Shown here in pieces: positions 9,484 through 18,250 of a stretch of DNA of 64,000 nucleotides. The first letter of the stretch is position 1. Every line of letters begins with the position of its first letter. Both the position numbers and the translations under genes were made by a program. Source of the DNA: Nocardioides sp. JQ2195 (GTDB taxonomy: Bacteria; Actinomycetota; Actinomycetes; Propionibacteriales; Nocardioidaceae); contig NZ_CP050902.1 in assembly GCF_012272695.1 (NCBI RefSeq), forward strand, positions 3,162,001-3,226,000, read 5' to 3'. Under the pieces are notes generated by a model. It did no database searches, was not told where the DNA came from, and saw only the letters and a list, made by a program, of their open reading frames with translations.

Positions 9484-9486
9484 CTA
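9436..9486. repeat. 22-bp tandem repeat, 2.3 copies, overlapping a stop codon
   Basis: The unit starting CCGGCTGGCCGGGACGGC is present at 9436-9457 and 9458-9479 with identical sequence. A third partial copy at 9480-9486 runs into the TAG stop of the prenyl-synthase gene (CTA on the plus strand, 9484-9486). The near-palindromic CCGGCTGGCCGG core could form hairpins and contribute to 3'-end formation. Confidence 0.85.
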
Positions 9487-10260
9487 GGAGCCGAAGCGGC
9501 GCTCGCGTTCGGCGTACGCCCGGATCGCGCGCAGGAAGTCGATCTTGCGGAACTCGGGCCACAGCGCTTCGCAGAAGTAGAACTCGCTCCTGGCGCTCTG
9601 CCACAGCAGGAAGCCGCCGAGGCGCTGCTCCCCCGACGTGCGGATCACGAGGTCGGGGTCGGGCTGGCCCTTGGTGTAGAGGTGCTCCCCGATGAGGTCC
9701 ACGTCGACCCGTTGGGCCAGGTCCTGCAGCGAGGTGCCCGACTGGTCGGCCTCGAGCAGCAGGGAGCGTACGGCGTCGGCGATCTCGCGGCGGCCGCCGT
9801 AGGAGACCGCGACGTTGACCAGGATGCCGTCGACGTCCCTGGTGGCGTCCTCGGCCTCTTTGAGCCGACGGGCGGTGTGCGCCGGCAGCAGGTCGAGAGC
9901 GCCCACCGGGTGGAGCCGCCACCGCTTCTGGTCGGCCAGCGACGCCACCGCCTCCTCGATGATGGTCATCAGCGGCTCGAGCTCGTCGGGGGGACGGTTG
10001 AGGTTGTCGGTGGAGAGCAGCCACAGGGTGACCACCTCGATGCCGACCTCCTCGCACCACCCGAGCAACGGCTCGATGTTGGCCGCGCCGGCCCGGTGCC
10101 CGTGGGCGGTGTCGGCACCGACCGACTTGGCCCAGCGGCGGTTGCCGTCGAGCATGACGCCCACGTGCTTGGGCAGCCGGTCGGAGGGCAGGAACTTCAC
10201 GACCCGCGCTTCGTAGGCCGGGTAGAGCACCCGTCGAATCGCCTGCTTCCAGTCCGCCAC
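9484..10260 (-). CDS. uppS: Cis-prenyl diphosphate synthase (short-chain Z-farnesyl type)
   Basis: This 258-residue UPP-synthase-family enzyme has the substrate-binding signature HVGVMLDGNRRWAK near residues 32-45, GHRAGAANIEPLLGWCEEVGI near 55, the WLLSTDNLNRPPDEL segment near 83, and RTSGEQRLGGFLLWQSARSEFYF near 210. It condenses isopentenyl diphosphate onto an allylic primer in cis. Its position corresponds to M. tuberculosis Rv1086, which makes Z,E-farnesyl diphosphate for decaprenyl phosphate, so the short-chain product is more likely than full-length polyprenol. GTG 10260 lies 7 bases from TAGCAT, suggesting a leaderless transcript. The last codons run into a tandem repeat. Confidence 0.93.
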   Translation of the reverse strand: MADWKQAIRRVLYPAYEARVVKFLPSDRLPKHVGVMLDGNRRWAKSVGADTAHGHRAGAANIEPLLGWCEEVGIEVVTLWLLSTDNLNRPPDELEPLMTIIEEAVASLADQKRWRLHPVGALDLLPAHTARRLKEAEDATRDVDGILVNVAVSYGGRREIADAVRSLLLEADQSGTSLQDLAQRVDVDLIGEHLYTKGQPDPDLVIRTSGEQRLGGFLLWQSARSEFYFCEALWPEFRKIDFLRAIRAYAERERRFGS

Positions 10261-10323
10261 GTGTCGATGCTACCGGCGCGCCCGTCGTGACCAGTGACAT
10301 CCCCGACATTGGGGTGCGCCGCA

Positions 10324-10341
10324 ACCTACGGTGCCGTAAGT
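10324..10341. promoter_or_regulatory. Inverted-repeat operator overlapping the hemolysin III promoter
   Basis: ACCTACGG (10324-10331) and CCGTAAGT (10334-10341) form a 7-of-8 inverted repeat around TG, a TACGG/CCGTA type dyad common for TetR-family repressors in actinomycetes. The probable -10 hexamer TAAGTT (10337-10342) is inside it and the ATG follows at 10349, so binding would block a leaderless promoter. The regulator is not encoded nearby. Confidence 0.5.
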
Positions 10342-10348
10342 TGGTGGC

Positions 10349-11089
10349 ATGAACGACATGATCCGCGGCCGCCTCGACGAGGCCGTCGACCGCGCCCACG
10401 GCGCTGTCGACCGTGCCCAGGACAAGCTCGCCGAGGTGAAGCCGAAGCTGCGTGGTTGGTTGCACGCCGGCACCGCGCCCCTGGCCCTGGCCGCCGGGAT
10501 CGTGCTCATCGCGCTGTCACCCACCGAGGGGACCCGGATCGCCTCCACCGTGTTCGCGGTGAGCGCGATGATCCTGTTCACGGTCTCCGCGATCTACCAC
10601 CGCGGCACCTGGTCGCCGCGCACGTGGGCCTTCCTGCGGCGCTTCGACCACGCCAACATCTTCATCCTGATCGCCGGCTCCTACACGCCGTTCGCCGTCC
10701 TGTTCCTCGAGGGGGCCACCAGGGCCACCCTGTTGGCCGTCGTCTGGTCGGCGGCGATCCTCGGCGTGCTGTTCCGGGTGTTCTGGACCGACGCCCCCCG
10801 CTGGCTCTACACCCCGATGTACATCGCCCTGGGCTGGTCAGCGGTCTTCTTCTACCCCCAGTTCGTGGCCGGTGCTGACCGGTTCTCCGCCAGCGTCTCC
10901 ATCGCGGTGCTGGTGCTCGTCGCCACGGGTGGCGTGCTCTACACGATCGGCGGGGTGGTCTACGGCTTCAAGCGCCCCGACCCGGCGCCCACGTGGTTCG
11001 GCTTCCACGAGGTGTTCCACTCCTTCACGATCCTCGCGTTCATCACGCACTACGTCGGCGTCTCGCTGGCGACGTACTCCTTGCGCTGA
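10349..11089 (+). CDS. Hemolysin III family (PAQR-type) membrane protein
   Basis: The 246-residue inner-membrane protein has a charged amphipathic N-terminus of about 35 residues and seven predicted transmembrane helices. It carries the family motifs SAIYHRGTW near residue 78 and FDHANIFILIAGSYTPF near 100, plus the late HEVFHSFTILAFITHYVGV near 218. The conserved His/Asp/Ser set is the metal site of PAQR/hydrolase-like proteins; TrhA-type bacterial members are linked to membrane-fluidity homeostasis, and haemolytic activity should not be assumed. It corresponds to Rv1085c, and the start codon is 6 bases after TAAGTT. Confidence 0.93.
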   Translation: MNDMIRGRLDEAVDRAHGAVDRAQDKLAEVKPKLRGWLHAGTAPLALAAGIVLIALSPTEGTRIASTVFAVSAMILFTVSAIYHRGTWSPRTWAFLRRFDHANIFILIAGSYTPFAVLFLEGATRATLLAVVWSAAILGVLFRVFWTDAPRWLYTPMYIALGWSAVFFYPQFVAGADRFSASVSIAVLVLVATGGVLYTIGGVVYGFKRPDPAPTWFGFHEVFHSFTILAFITHYVGVSLATYSLR

Positions 11090-11113
11090 CGTCGCCCGCT
11101 CGACCTCGTTGAG

Positions 11114-11150
11114 TGTGGATCTTCCGGCCCGTGACGCCGGGGGATCCACA
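11114..11150. terminator. Terminator hairpin between convergent genes
   Basis: TGTGGATC-TT-CCGGC (11114-11128) pairs with GCCGG-GG-GATCCACA (11136-11150), the central TT/GG forming wobble pairs, around a 7-base loop. It lies between the ends of the hemolysin III gene and the DUF1353 gene. Confidence 0.8.
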
Positions 11151-11181
11151 TCTCGTGCCGCGCTGGACGCGAGCGCGAGGC

Positions 11182-12102
11182 TCAGAACGCCAGCAGGACC
11201 AGCACCACGACACCGGCGAGGAAGCCGGTCAGGACGGCCAACCCGGCCGCCACCATCGGGAACCTGCTGGCCAGCCTCTCGACGACTCGGTAGAGGCCGG
11301 TCACGCCCAGCAGCCCCACCGTCACGTGGAGCAGCACCGCCAGCCCGATCCCCATCACCCAGCCGGCCACCCGGAAGCGGCCCCAGGCCAGGCCCATCAC
11401 GAGGGGGACGGCGATCGCTCCGGCCAGCCCGCCGATGAGCTCCAGCCACCACGGCCGCTCCCCCATCCACGGGAGCTCGACGCCACCGAGGTCGAAGAGG
11501 TCGACGGTGGCCAGCACCCCGAGCACCAGCACCACCGCCAGCGACAGCCCGATCACCACCCGGTGCCGCCACGTGGTCGACGCGCGCCAGGGCACCTGGT
11601 CGCCCCGGAGCAGCGTCGCCGTGGTCACCGCCGACCACACCAGCCAACGACGGACGACGCCGGTGCCGGTGTCAGCCATCGCGTCGCGGAACACCCGGTC
11701 GGCCTCGACCCGGTCGATGCTGTGGCCGTCGGTCGAGGTGTAGGTGGGGGCCTCGTCGTCGTCGTGGCAGAGCCCGTCGTGCAGCAGCGCCGCCGGAAGG
11801 TGCGCCCCGGTCTTGGGCACCAGCCAGGTGAACAGGGTCGGCACCGAGGTCAGGTCGGTCCGGAAGGTGACGGTGTCAGCCGGCACCAGGAGCTCCCCGA
11901 AGTGCCGGTCGCGATAGGCGATCCTGCGCTCCAGGGCGAACTGCTCGCGCCCTTCCACGCTGTGCCGCTCGAGCACGATTCGCGGGTCCTCGTGCGGATT
12001 CGGCGGCACCTCGGGCAGGCCACCCAGCGCGGGCAGGCCCCCGTCGTGGAACCGGCGGGTCTCCGGCTCCACCTGGCTCGCGACCATGTCCGAGACCTTC
12101 AT
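11182..12102 (-). CDS. DUF1353 protein with C-terminal membrane helices
   Basis: The 306-residue protein has an N-terminal DUF1353-like part (DTVTFRTDLTSVPTLFTW near residue 80, LPAALLHDGLCHDD near 105, DRVFRDAM near 140), a family also seen in phage tail regions and of unknown function. The C-terminal half has about four hydrophobic helices (from VVIGLSLAVVLVLGVLATV on). The HDGLCHDD acidic/His cluster could bind metal. ATG 12102 is preceded by GGAGG, and the upstream in-frame extension is rejected because it has no ribosome site. Function unknown. Confidence 0.8.
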   Translation of the reverse strand: MKVSDMVASQVEPETRRFHDGGLPALGGLPEVPPNPHEDPRIVLERHSVEGREQFALERRIAYRDRHFGELLVPADTVTFRTDLTSVPTLFTWLVPKTGAHLPAALLHDGLCHDDDEAPTYTSTDGHSIDRVEADRVFRDAMADTGTGVVRRWLVWSAVTTATLLRGDQVPWRASTTWRHRVVIGLSLAVVLVLGVLATVDLFDLGGVELPWMGERPWWLELIGGLAGAIAVPLVMGLAWGRFRVAGWVMGIGLAVLLHVTVGLLGVTGLYRVVERLASRFPMVAAGLAVLTGFLAGVVVLVLLAF

Positions 12103-12234
12103 GCCTCCACAGTGGCAGATCGCGACCTTCCCGGGCCACGCCCACCGCCCCACCCGACCCACCGCCCCCACTGTTTCCTCCGGGATACTCCCTAACCTCT
12201 CGCATGCCAACGAGGGTCGATCGGATGCGTGACG

Positions 12235-14232
12235 TTAGGGACTATCGAGGGCGGAAGGGTCGGTGACCGGACGCTCGCAGACCATGTTGCGACAGACGTA
12301 CGCCGCGGGCCGGCCGTCCACCTCGTCACGGCCCACCAGCAGCGGGATGTCCTCGCGGCCGGGTTCGACGGCGAGCACGACGGCTCCGTGGCGCCGGCGT
12401 GCCGCCAGCTCGAGTGCATCGCGCGCCGAGCCCGGTCGTCCGACGACCACGATCTCCTCCGGACCCTCGATCATCGACTCGGCCGCAGCCAGCACCCAGC
12501 CGGCGAAGCGCGGCGCGCGCTCGGCCACCCGCGCCAGCGTGGCCAGCGTCTGCTCGGCTGCCGTGCGGTGCGCGCCGGACCCGGTCAGGGCGGCGTACGT
12601 CGCCAGCGCGTGCACCATCGCCGACTGGCCGGAGGGGCTGGCGTTGTCGGAGATGTCGCGGGGCCGGGTGATCAGCTCCTCGGCGTCCGAGGCGGTGTCG
12701 TGGAAGCCGCCGTCGTCCGCCCGGAACCGGGCGAGCGCGTCGTCGAGCAGCACCCGGGCGCGCTCGAGCCAGACCGCATCACCGGTGGCCTGCAGCAACG
12801 ACAGGAACCCGCTCGCCACGCAGCCGAAGTCCTCGAGCACGGCGTCGTGGCGACCGACCACGCCGTCGCGCGAGACCCGCCGCAGGCGGCCATCCACCAC
12901 GTGCAGGTCCCAGATGAGCTGGCCCGCTTCCGCCGCGGCCGCGACGAGGCTGGGCTCGGAGAGCAGCGTGCCGGCGTCGCACAGGCCGGTGATCGCCAGT
13001 CCGTTCCAGGCGGCGACCACCTTGTCGTCACGCTCGGGACGCACCCGGGTGGCGCGGGCCTCGAGGAGCCGTTGCTTGACGGACTCGAGCCGGGCCAGGT
13101 CGTCGGGGTCCTCGAGCAGCTGCAGGGTCGACGAGCCGTGCTCGAAGGTGCCCCGTTCGGTCACGGTGAAGGTCTCGGCCGCCCAGGCACCGTCCTCGGC
13201 ACCCAGCGCCTCGACCAGCTGGGCGGGGGTCCAGGCATAGAACTTTCCCTCGACCCCCTCGCTGTCGGCGTCGAGCGCGGACGCGAACCCACCTTCCGGC
13301 GTACGCAGCTCGCGCAGCATGAATGCCGCGGTCTCGCGAGCCACCCGGTCGGCACCGACGCGTGCATACAGCCCGACCAGCTGGGCGTTGTCGTAGAGCA
13401 TCTTCTCGAAGTGCGGCACCACCCAGCCGGCGTCGACCGAGTAGCGCGCGAAGCCGCCACCGATCTGGTCGTAGATGCCGCCGCGCGCCATCGCGACACA
13501 GGTGGCGTCGACCATCCGTCGCGCCGTCGCGGCAGACGACGTCGGTTGAGGAGCGAGCGCCAGCGAGCCTCTCGAGACCCCGACCGCGTGGCGCAGCAGG
13601 AACTCGAGCACCATCCCGGGCGGGAACTTCGGCGCACCCCCGAAGCCGGCGTGCTGGCCGTCGAACTCGCTGGCCAGCGTGCGCACCGCACCGTCGAGGG
13701 TCTCCGCGGTGATCAGCCCCGACTCCAGCGTCCCCTGCACCCTCAGGTGGTCGCCGATCTCGGCCGCAGCACGACGTACGTCGTCAGCGCGGTTGGTCCA
13801 CGCGTCGACCAGCGCTTGGAGCACCTGCCTGAAGCTCGCGCTGCCGTGCCGTGGCTCGTCGGGGAAGTAGGTGCCGGCGAAGAACGGGTTGCCGTCGTGG
13901 TCGAGGATGCAGGTCATCGGCCAGCCGCCGTGGCCGGTCATCGCCTGGGTCGCACTCATGTAGACCGCGTCGACGTCGGGGCGTTCCTCGCGGTCGACCT
14001 TGATGTTCACGAAGTGCTCGTTCATGTACGCCGCGGTGGCCTCGTCCTCGAAGGACTCGTGGGCCATCACGTGGCACCAGTGGCAGGCGGCGTAGCCCAC
14101 CGAGAGCAGCACCGGGACCTTGCGCTCGCGCGCCGTCGCGAAGGCGTCCTCGCCCCACTCCCACCAGTCGACGGGATTGTCCTTGTGCTGGAGGAGATAC
14201 GGAGATGTCGCGTTGGCAAGGCGGTTCGGCAT
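12235..14232 (-). CDS. Thioredoxin-domain protein of the YyaL/DUF255 (SPATA20) family
   Basis: The 665-residue protein has an N-terminal DUF255 thioredoxin fold (about 1-165: [18 protein letters not shown], then [17 protein letters not shown] with a CxxC, then [10 protein letters not shown]) followed by an (alpha/alpha)6-barrel-like region resembling six-hairpin glycosidases ([17 protein letters not shown], then [16 protein letters not shown]). Biochemical role is undefined in bacteria. It is the Rv1084 counterpart. Residues near 218-232 ([12 protein letters not shown]) are encoded by a dispersed 36-bp repeat at 13544-13579, an in-frame insertion in a loop. Confidence 0.92.
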   Translation of the reverse strand: MPNRLANATSPYLLQHKDNPVDWWEWGEDAFATARERKVPVLLSVGYAACHWCHVMAHESFEDEATAAYMNEHFVNIKVDREERPDVDAVYMSATQAMTGHGGWPMTCILDHDGNPFFAGTYFPDEPRHGSASFRQVLQALVDAWTNRADDVRRAAAEIGDHLRVQGTLESGLITAETLDGAVRTLASEFDGQHAGFGGAPKFPPGMVLEFLLRHAVGVSRGSLALAPQPTSSAATARRMVDATCVAMARGGIYDQIGGGFARYSVDAGWVVPHFEKMLYDNAQLVGLYARVGADRVARETAAFMLRELRTPEGGFASALDADSEGVEGKFYAWTPAQLVEALGAEDGAWAAETFTVTERGTFEHGSSTLQLLEDPDDLARLESVKQRLLEARATRVRPERDDKVVAAWNGLAITGLCDAGTLLSEPSLVAAAAEAGQLIWDLHVVDGRLRRVSRDGVVGRHDAVLEDFGCVASGFLSLLQATGDAVWLERARVLLDDALARFRADDGGFHDTASDAEELITRPRDISDNASPSGQSAMVHALATYAALTGSGAHRTAAEQTLATLARVAERAPRFAGWVLAAAESMIEGPEEIVVVGRPGSARDALELAARRRHGAVVLAVEPGREDIPLLVGRDEVDGRPAAYVCRNMVCERPVTDPSALDSP
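13544..13579 (+). repeat. Dispersed GGTTGAGGAG...GAGACC repeat, copy A (inside a CDS)
   Basis: GGTTGAGGAGCGAGCGCCAG then CGAGCCTCTCGAGACC shares both ends and internal GCGAG blocks with copies at 33051-33089, 35346-35384 and 35415-35449. Here it lies within the DUF255 gene and is translated without breaking the frame. Confidence 0.85.
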
Positions 14233-14586
14233 GTCCCATGGCTCCTGACGTCAGGCACGTGCATCCAGCCTAGGAGGCGGCTGGGTGGGGCACCGAGGAG
14301 GCTCGGACGGTCCCCGGCCAGCCCGTGGCCAGCCTGATTGGCCGGCCTGATTGGCCGGCCCCGACGGGCACGGTCCGCCGGCGTCCGTCCCACGGATCCG
14401 GAGCTGCGCGGCAGGCGCTGAGCAGCCCGTACGGCGTCGAGGAGTGCGTGTTCCCCGTCCGGGACGAAAAGACCTTGTGCGGCCGACAGCACAGTCGTAC
14501 GATCACGATATATCGCCAACCTATCGGCGACATTCCAACGACATTCGGCAACCGGAGCGGCTGGTTCCGGAGCAGGGAGCGCAGTC
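14233..14586. other. Divergent promoter region
   Basis: This 354-base region carries the start signals for the DUF255 gene (left) and the PadR gene (right). It contains two exact copies of GCCTGATTGGCCG in tandem (14332-14344, 14345-14357), and an AT-rich stretch from about 14505 with the palindrome described separately. No gene is seen. Confidence 0.55.
14506..14515. promoter_or_regulatory. CGATATATCG palindrome, putative PadR operator
   Basis: CGATATATCG is a perfect 10-bp palindrome, exceptional in this GC-rich sequence, followed by a TCGCC/GGCGA dyad (14513-14530). It lies about 72 bases before the padR-like ATG, where autorepression sites of actinobacterial PadR regulators with TATA-centred dyads are usual. 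Confidence 0.55.
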
Positions 14587-15258
14587 ATGGGACGACACGG
14601 GCACAGCGGCCACGGCCGCAGCGACTGGAGCCACGGCTGGGGCGGCGGCCCACCTTGGGGCCGCCCGGGCACGGGCGGGCAGGGCGGGCCGCCGCCCTGG
14701 CTGGCCGGGATCTTCGGGATGGCTCCCTCGGAGCAGCAACGGCGACCCAAGGTGCGCCGGGGCGACGTGCGCGCGGCGATCCTCGACGTCCTGCGGGCCG
14801 CCGACGAGGCCGGCGAGCCCATCAACGGCTACCAGGTGATCCAGCAGATCGGCGACCGCAGCGACGGCGCCTGGCACCCCAGCCCCGGATCGGTCTACCC
14901 GACCATCCAGCAGCTGCAGGACGAGGGCCTGGTCGAGAACGACGACGAGCGTGGCCGTCGCACCATCCGCCTCACCGCCGACGGGGTGCGTTGGTGCGCC
15001 GACCACGACGCCGAGCTGGCGGCGGTGTGGGCACCCTTCGAGCGCGCCCAGGAGCGTCGCGCCGACAGCGGGTACGCCGACCTCAAGGCCGAGATCGGCC
15101 AGGTGATGAGCGCGATCTGGCAGATCACCACCACCGGGTCCCGGAGCCAGCAACGAGCTGCGATCGACATCCTCGTCGACACCCGGCGCCGCCTCTACGG
15201 CGTGCTGGCCGACGGCGCCGTCCGCGACGAGGACGACACCAACGACGAGGAGGAGTGA
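14587..15258 (+). CDS. PadR-family transcriptional regulator
   Basis: The 223-residue protein has a Gly/His/Trp-rich flexible leader (about 1-45) and a PadR winged-helix domain (about 55-140) with RRGDVRAAILDVL, INGYQVIQQI, the recognition segment HPSPGSVYPTIQQLQ and the wing EGLVENDDERGRRTIRLT. The C-terminal helices resemble the Vir_act_alpha_C dimerisation arm. The His-rich leader is typical of actinobacterial PadR proteins that control a downstream DUF1707-type membrane protein. The start is preceded by GGGAGCG. It overlaps the next gene by one base (TGATG) and is probably autoregulated at 14506-14515. Confidence 0.93.
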   Translation: MGRHGHSGHGRSDWSHGWGGGPPWGRPGTGGQGGPPPWLAGIFGMAPSEQQRRPKVRRGDVRAAILDVLRAADEAGEPINGYQVIQQIGDRSDGAWHPSPGSVYPTIQQLQDEGLVENDDERGRRTIRLTADGVRWCADHDAELAAVWAPFERAQERRADSGYADLKAEIGQVMSAIWQITTTGSRSQQRAAIDILVDTRRRLYGVLADGAVRDEDDTNDEEE

Positions 15259-15689
15259 TGGATCACCAGCACCTGAGGATCAGCGACGTCGAGCGCGAGC
15301 GGGCTGCTGCGGACCTGGCCGAGCACTACGCCGAGGGACGCCTGACCACCGACGAGCACGCGGAGCGACTCGATGCCATCTGGTCGGCGCGCACCGGGGC
15401 GGACCTGGCCCCGATCTTCGACGACCTCCCCCACCCTGCGCGCGGTGCGGTCGCACGCCCGGCCGCCCACGCCGACCACGCCGCCAATCACGCCGCCGGG
15501 CGCTCCGGCACCGAGCGCGGCCGCGACCGGCTCCGGGGACTCTCCGGCGCCCTGCGAGCACTCCCCCGGCTGCCGGTGATCGCGGTGCTGGTGCTGCTCA
15601 GCGCGATCACGCACCTGCCGTTCTGGATCCTGATCTTCTTCGTGGTCTGCGGCAGCTGGGGACATCGCGCCCACCGCACGTGGCGGTGA
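15258..15689 (+). CDS. DUF1707 (SHOCT-like) membrane protein
   Basis: The 143-residue protein begins with a DUF1707 domain (LRISDVERERAAADLAEHY, then EGRLTTDEHAERLDAIWSAR), a short helical oligomerisation/localisation module. A His/Ala linker follows, then a hydrophobic hairpin near the C-terminus (LPVIAVLVLLSAITHLPF / WILIFFVVCGSW). It is co-translated with the PadR gene, so it is probably its main target. The molecular function of the family is not established. Confidence 0.87.
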   Translation: MDHQHLRISDVERERAAADLAEHYAEGRLTTDEHAERLDAIWSARTGADLAPIFDDLPHPARGAVARPAAHADHAANHAAGRSGTERGRDRLRGLSGALRALPRLPVIAVLVLLSAITHLPFWILIFFVVCGSWGHRAHRTWR

Positions 15690-15829
15690 GCCTCGCACCG
15701 GGGTGATCGCCGCTCGGGGAAGTCGCAGCCCCGGCTATGCCGATCAGCTGCCTCGCCGACGATCTCGCGGGCCAGTTCGGGCGCAAGCGTTCCGGCCCGC
15801 CATCTTGTGGCACAGGGCACACTGGTGCC

Positions 15830-17386
15830 ATGGATGACCTGATCCGGAGAGCACGACAGCACAGCCTCGGCGACCTGCCCCGACGTACCGCCCAGAGGAC
15901 CCCGAGCAAGACCGCGATCGTCGAAGGTGACGAGCGACTGACCTTCCTCGAGCTCGCCGACCTGGTCGACCGCACCGCAGCCGGCATGGCGGCCGACGGC
16001 ATCGCCAAGGGCGACCGCGTGGCGCTGCTGTCCCACAACTGCTGGCAGTTCGCCGCCCTCTCCTTCGCCAGTGCCCGCCTCGGCGTGGTGCTGGTGCCGG
16101 TCAACTTCATGCTCGGCGCCGACGAGATCGGCTTCATCCTCGACCACTCCGGGGCGGAGACCTTCGTGGTCGAGTCCGACCTCAGCGCCACCGCGGACAA
16201 GGCGATGCAGGCCGGCGGCGTGGTCACCCGCAAGGTGACGATCGGCGCACCGGTCGACGGCTGGTCCGACGCACAGGCCTGGTTCGACCACGACGGCGAG
16301 GCGCCCGACGTGGTCGTGGGCGACGACGACCCGATCCGGCTGATGTACACCTCCGGCACCGAGTCCCGCCCGAAGGGGGCCCTGCTCTCCAGCCGCTCAC
16401 TGATGTGGCAGTACGTCTCCTGTGTCGTCGACGGCTCGATGTCGGCCGACGACGTCGAGCTGCACACCTTGCCGCTCTACCACTGCGCCCAGCTCGACTG
16501 CTTCCTCGGACCCGACGTCTACCTCGGCGCCACCAGCGTGATCCTGCCCGGCCCCGACCCGGCCACCATCCTGCGCACCATCGCCGAGGAGAGGGTCACC
16601 AAGTTCTTCGCTCCCCCGACCATCTGGATCGCGCTACTGCGCCATCCCGACTTCGAGTCGGCCGACCTCTCCTCGTTGCGCAAGGGCTACTACGGCGCCT
16701 CGGCGATGCCGGTCGAGGTGCTCAAGGAGCTCCGCGAGCGCCTGCCCGAGGTCGACCTGTGGAACTTCTACGGCCAGACCGAGATGGCACCGCTGGCGAC
16801 CATCCTGGGACCGGACGAGCAGCTCTCGGCGGCCGGGTCCGCGGGCCGGCAGTCGCTCAACGTCGAGACCCGCATCGTCGACGACGCCGACCAGCAGGTG
16901 CCCACCGGCACCGTCGGCGAGATCGTGCACCGCTCCCCGCACGCCACGCTGGGCTACTACAACGACGAGGACAAGACCGCCGAGGCGTTCCGCAACGGCT
17001 GGTTCCACTCCGGCGACCTGGGGTACGTCGACGACGCCGGCCTGCTCTTCGTCGTCGACCGCAAGAAGGACATGATCAAGACCGGCGGGGAGAACGTCGC
17101 CAGCCGCGAGGTGGAGGAGGCGATCTACACCCTCGACGGGGTGGCCGAGGTCGCCGTCTTCGGGGTCAGCCACCCGACGTGGGTCGAGGCAGTGACCGCG
17201 GTCGTCGTCCCCAAGGAGGGTGTGACGCTCACCTCCGACCAGGTCATCGAGCACGCCCGCTCGGTGCTCGCCGGCTACAAGACCCCGAAGTTCGTCGTGG
17301 TCGCCGACGCGCTGCCCAAGAACCCGAGCGGCAAGATCCTCAAGCGCCAGCTCCGCGACGAGCACGGCGAGATCGCGCAGGCATGA
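15830..17386 (+). CDS. Acyl-CoA synthetase (AMP-forming)
   Basis: The 518-residue ANL enzyme has the P-loop variant MYTSGTESRPKGALLSS near residue 170, the NFYGQTEMAPL motif near 310, the FHSGDLGYVDDAG hinge near 395 and the catalytic lysine in KNPSGKILKRQL near 500. ATG 15830 is chosen from family length; a weak CACACT lies 6 bases upstream inside a GGCAC/GTGCC dyad, so the mRNA may be leaderless. Only 3 bases separate it from the molybdenum-hydroxylase genes, which suggests CoA activation and hydroxylation belong to one pathway. Substrate is unknown. Confidence 0.9.
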   Translation: MDDLIRRARQHSLGDLPRRTAQRTPSKTAIVEGDERLTFLELADLVDRTAAGMAADGIAKGDRVALLSHNCWQFAALSFASARLGVVLVPVNFMLGADEIGFILDHSGAETFVVESDLSATADKAMQAGGVVTRKVTIGAPVDGWSDAQAWFDHDGEAPDVVVGDDDPIRLMYTSGTESRPKGALLSSRSLMWQYVSCVVDGSMSADDVELHTLPLYHCAQLDCFLGPDVYLGATSVILPGPDPATILRTIAEERVTKFFAPPTIWIALLRHPDFESADLSSLRKGYYGASAMPVEVLKELRERLPEVDLWNFYGQTEMAPLATILGPDEQLSAAGSAGRQSLNVETRIVDDADQQVPTGTVGEIVHRSPHATLGYYNDEDKTAEAFRNGWFHSGDLGYVDDAGLLFVVDRKKDMIKTGGENVASREVEEAIYTLDGVAEVAVFGVSHPTWVEAVTAVVVPKEGVTLTSDQVIEHARSVLAGYKTPKFVVVADALPKNPSGKILKRQLRDEHGEIAQA

Positions 17387-17389
17387 ACC

Positions 17390-18250
17390 GTGGAGTTCCT
17401 GTGTCCTGCTGACCTGGACGACGCCCTGGAGGCGCGCGCCAGCCAGCCGGACGCGTTGCCGCTGATGGGCGGCACCGACGTGATGGTCGAGCTCAACTTC
17501 GACCGACGGCGTCCCGAGGCACTCCTCGACCTGACTCGCGTGGCCGAGCTGGCCACGTGGGAGCACACCGACGACCTGGTGCGTCTCGGCGCCGGCGTCA
17601 CCTATGCGCGGGTCATCCGCGAGCTGGGCACCCGGCTGCCGAGCTTGGCGATCGCCTCGCGCACGGTGGGCTCCCCGCAGATCCGCAACCGCGGCACCGT
17701 CGGTGGCAACCTCGGCGCCGCCTCGCCTGCCGGCGACGCCCACCCGGCCCTGCTCGCGGCCTTCGCCGAGGTCGAGCTGGCCTCGCGCCACGGCGTACGC
17801 CGGGTCCCTGTCGACGAGTTCTTCACGGGCGTGAAGCACCACGCCGGGCGCCCCGACGAGCTGGTCACCGCGGTCTGGGTGCCGGCGGCCACCGGCCCGC
17901 AGCAGTTCAGCAAGATCGGCACCCGCAACGCGATGGTGATCGCGGTCGCGTCCTTCGGACTCGCCCTGCACCCCGACCTGGAGCGGGTGGGCACCGGCGT
18001 CGGCTCGGCGGCCCCGACGCCGCGACGGGCCAGGCATGCCGAGGATTTCCTCTCGGCCGAGCTCGACTGGGCCGGCCGTCGCGACGTCCCCGACTCGGTG
18101 GCCACGGAGTTCGGACGGCTGGTCGCCACCGCGGCGTCCCCGATCGACGACGTGAGGGGAACCGCCGACTACCGGCGGCACGCCCTGTCGGTGATGGCCC
18201 GACGCTGCCTGGCCTGGGCGTGGGCCGAGCACCAGGGAAGGAGCAGCTGA
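17390..18250 (+). CDS. Xanthine dehydrogenase family FAD-binding subunit (PucC/CoxM-like)
   Basis: The 286-residue FAD subunit has the FAD motifs PLMGGTDVMVELN near residue 25 and TVGSPQIRNRGTVGGNLGAASPAGD near 100, plus the C-terminal CO-dehydrogenase flavoprotein domain. It passes electrons from the FeS subunit to the final acceptor. It is short and lacks the extra 4Fe-4S loop of 4-hydroxybenzoyl-CoA reductases, which favours a xanthine-dehydrogenase-type complex. GTG 17390 is 3 bases after the ligase stop; the stop overlaps the next start by one base. Confidence 0.9.
   Translation: MEFLCPADLDDALEARASQPDALPLMGGTDVMVELNFDRRRPEALLDLTRVAELATWEHTDDLVRLGAGVTYARVIRELGTRLPSLAIASRTVGSPQIRNRGTVGGNLGAASPAGDAHPALLAAFAEVELASRHGVRRVPVDEFFTGVKHHAGRPDELVTAVWVPAATGPQQFSKIGTRNAMVIAVASFGLALHPDLERVGTGVGSAAPTPRRARHAEDFLSAELDWAGRRDVPDSVATEFGRLVATAASPIDDVRGTADYRRHALSVMARRCLAWAWAEHQGRSS

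Noticed and set aside
12229..14337. A 702-codon plus-strand open frame opposite the DUF255 gene
   Set aside because: It is the antisense shadow of a well-supported gene; it is rich in R, H, G and L as expected for reverse frames in high-GC DNA and has no domain or ribosome site.
16634..18232. A 532-codon minus-strand frame across the ligase and FAD-subunit genes
   Set aside because: It spans two clear genes in antisense with low-complexity translation.
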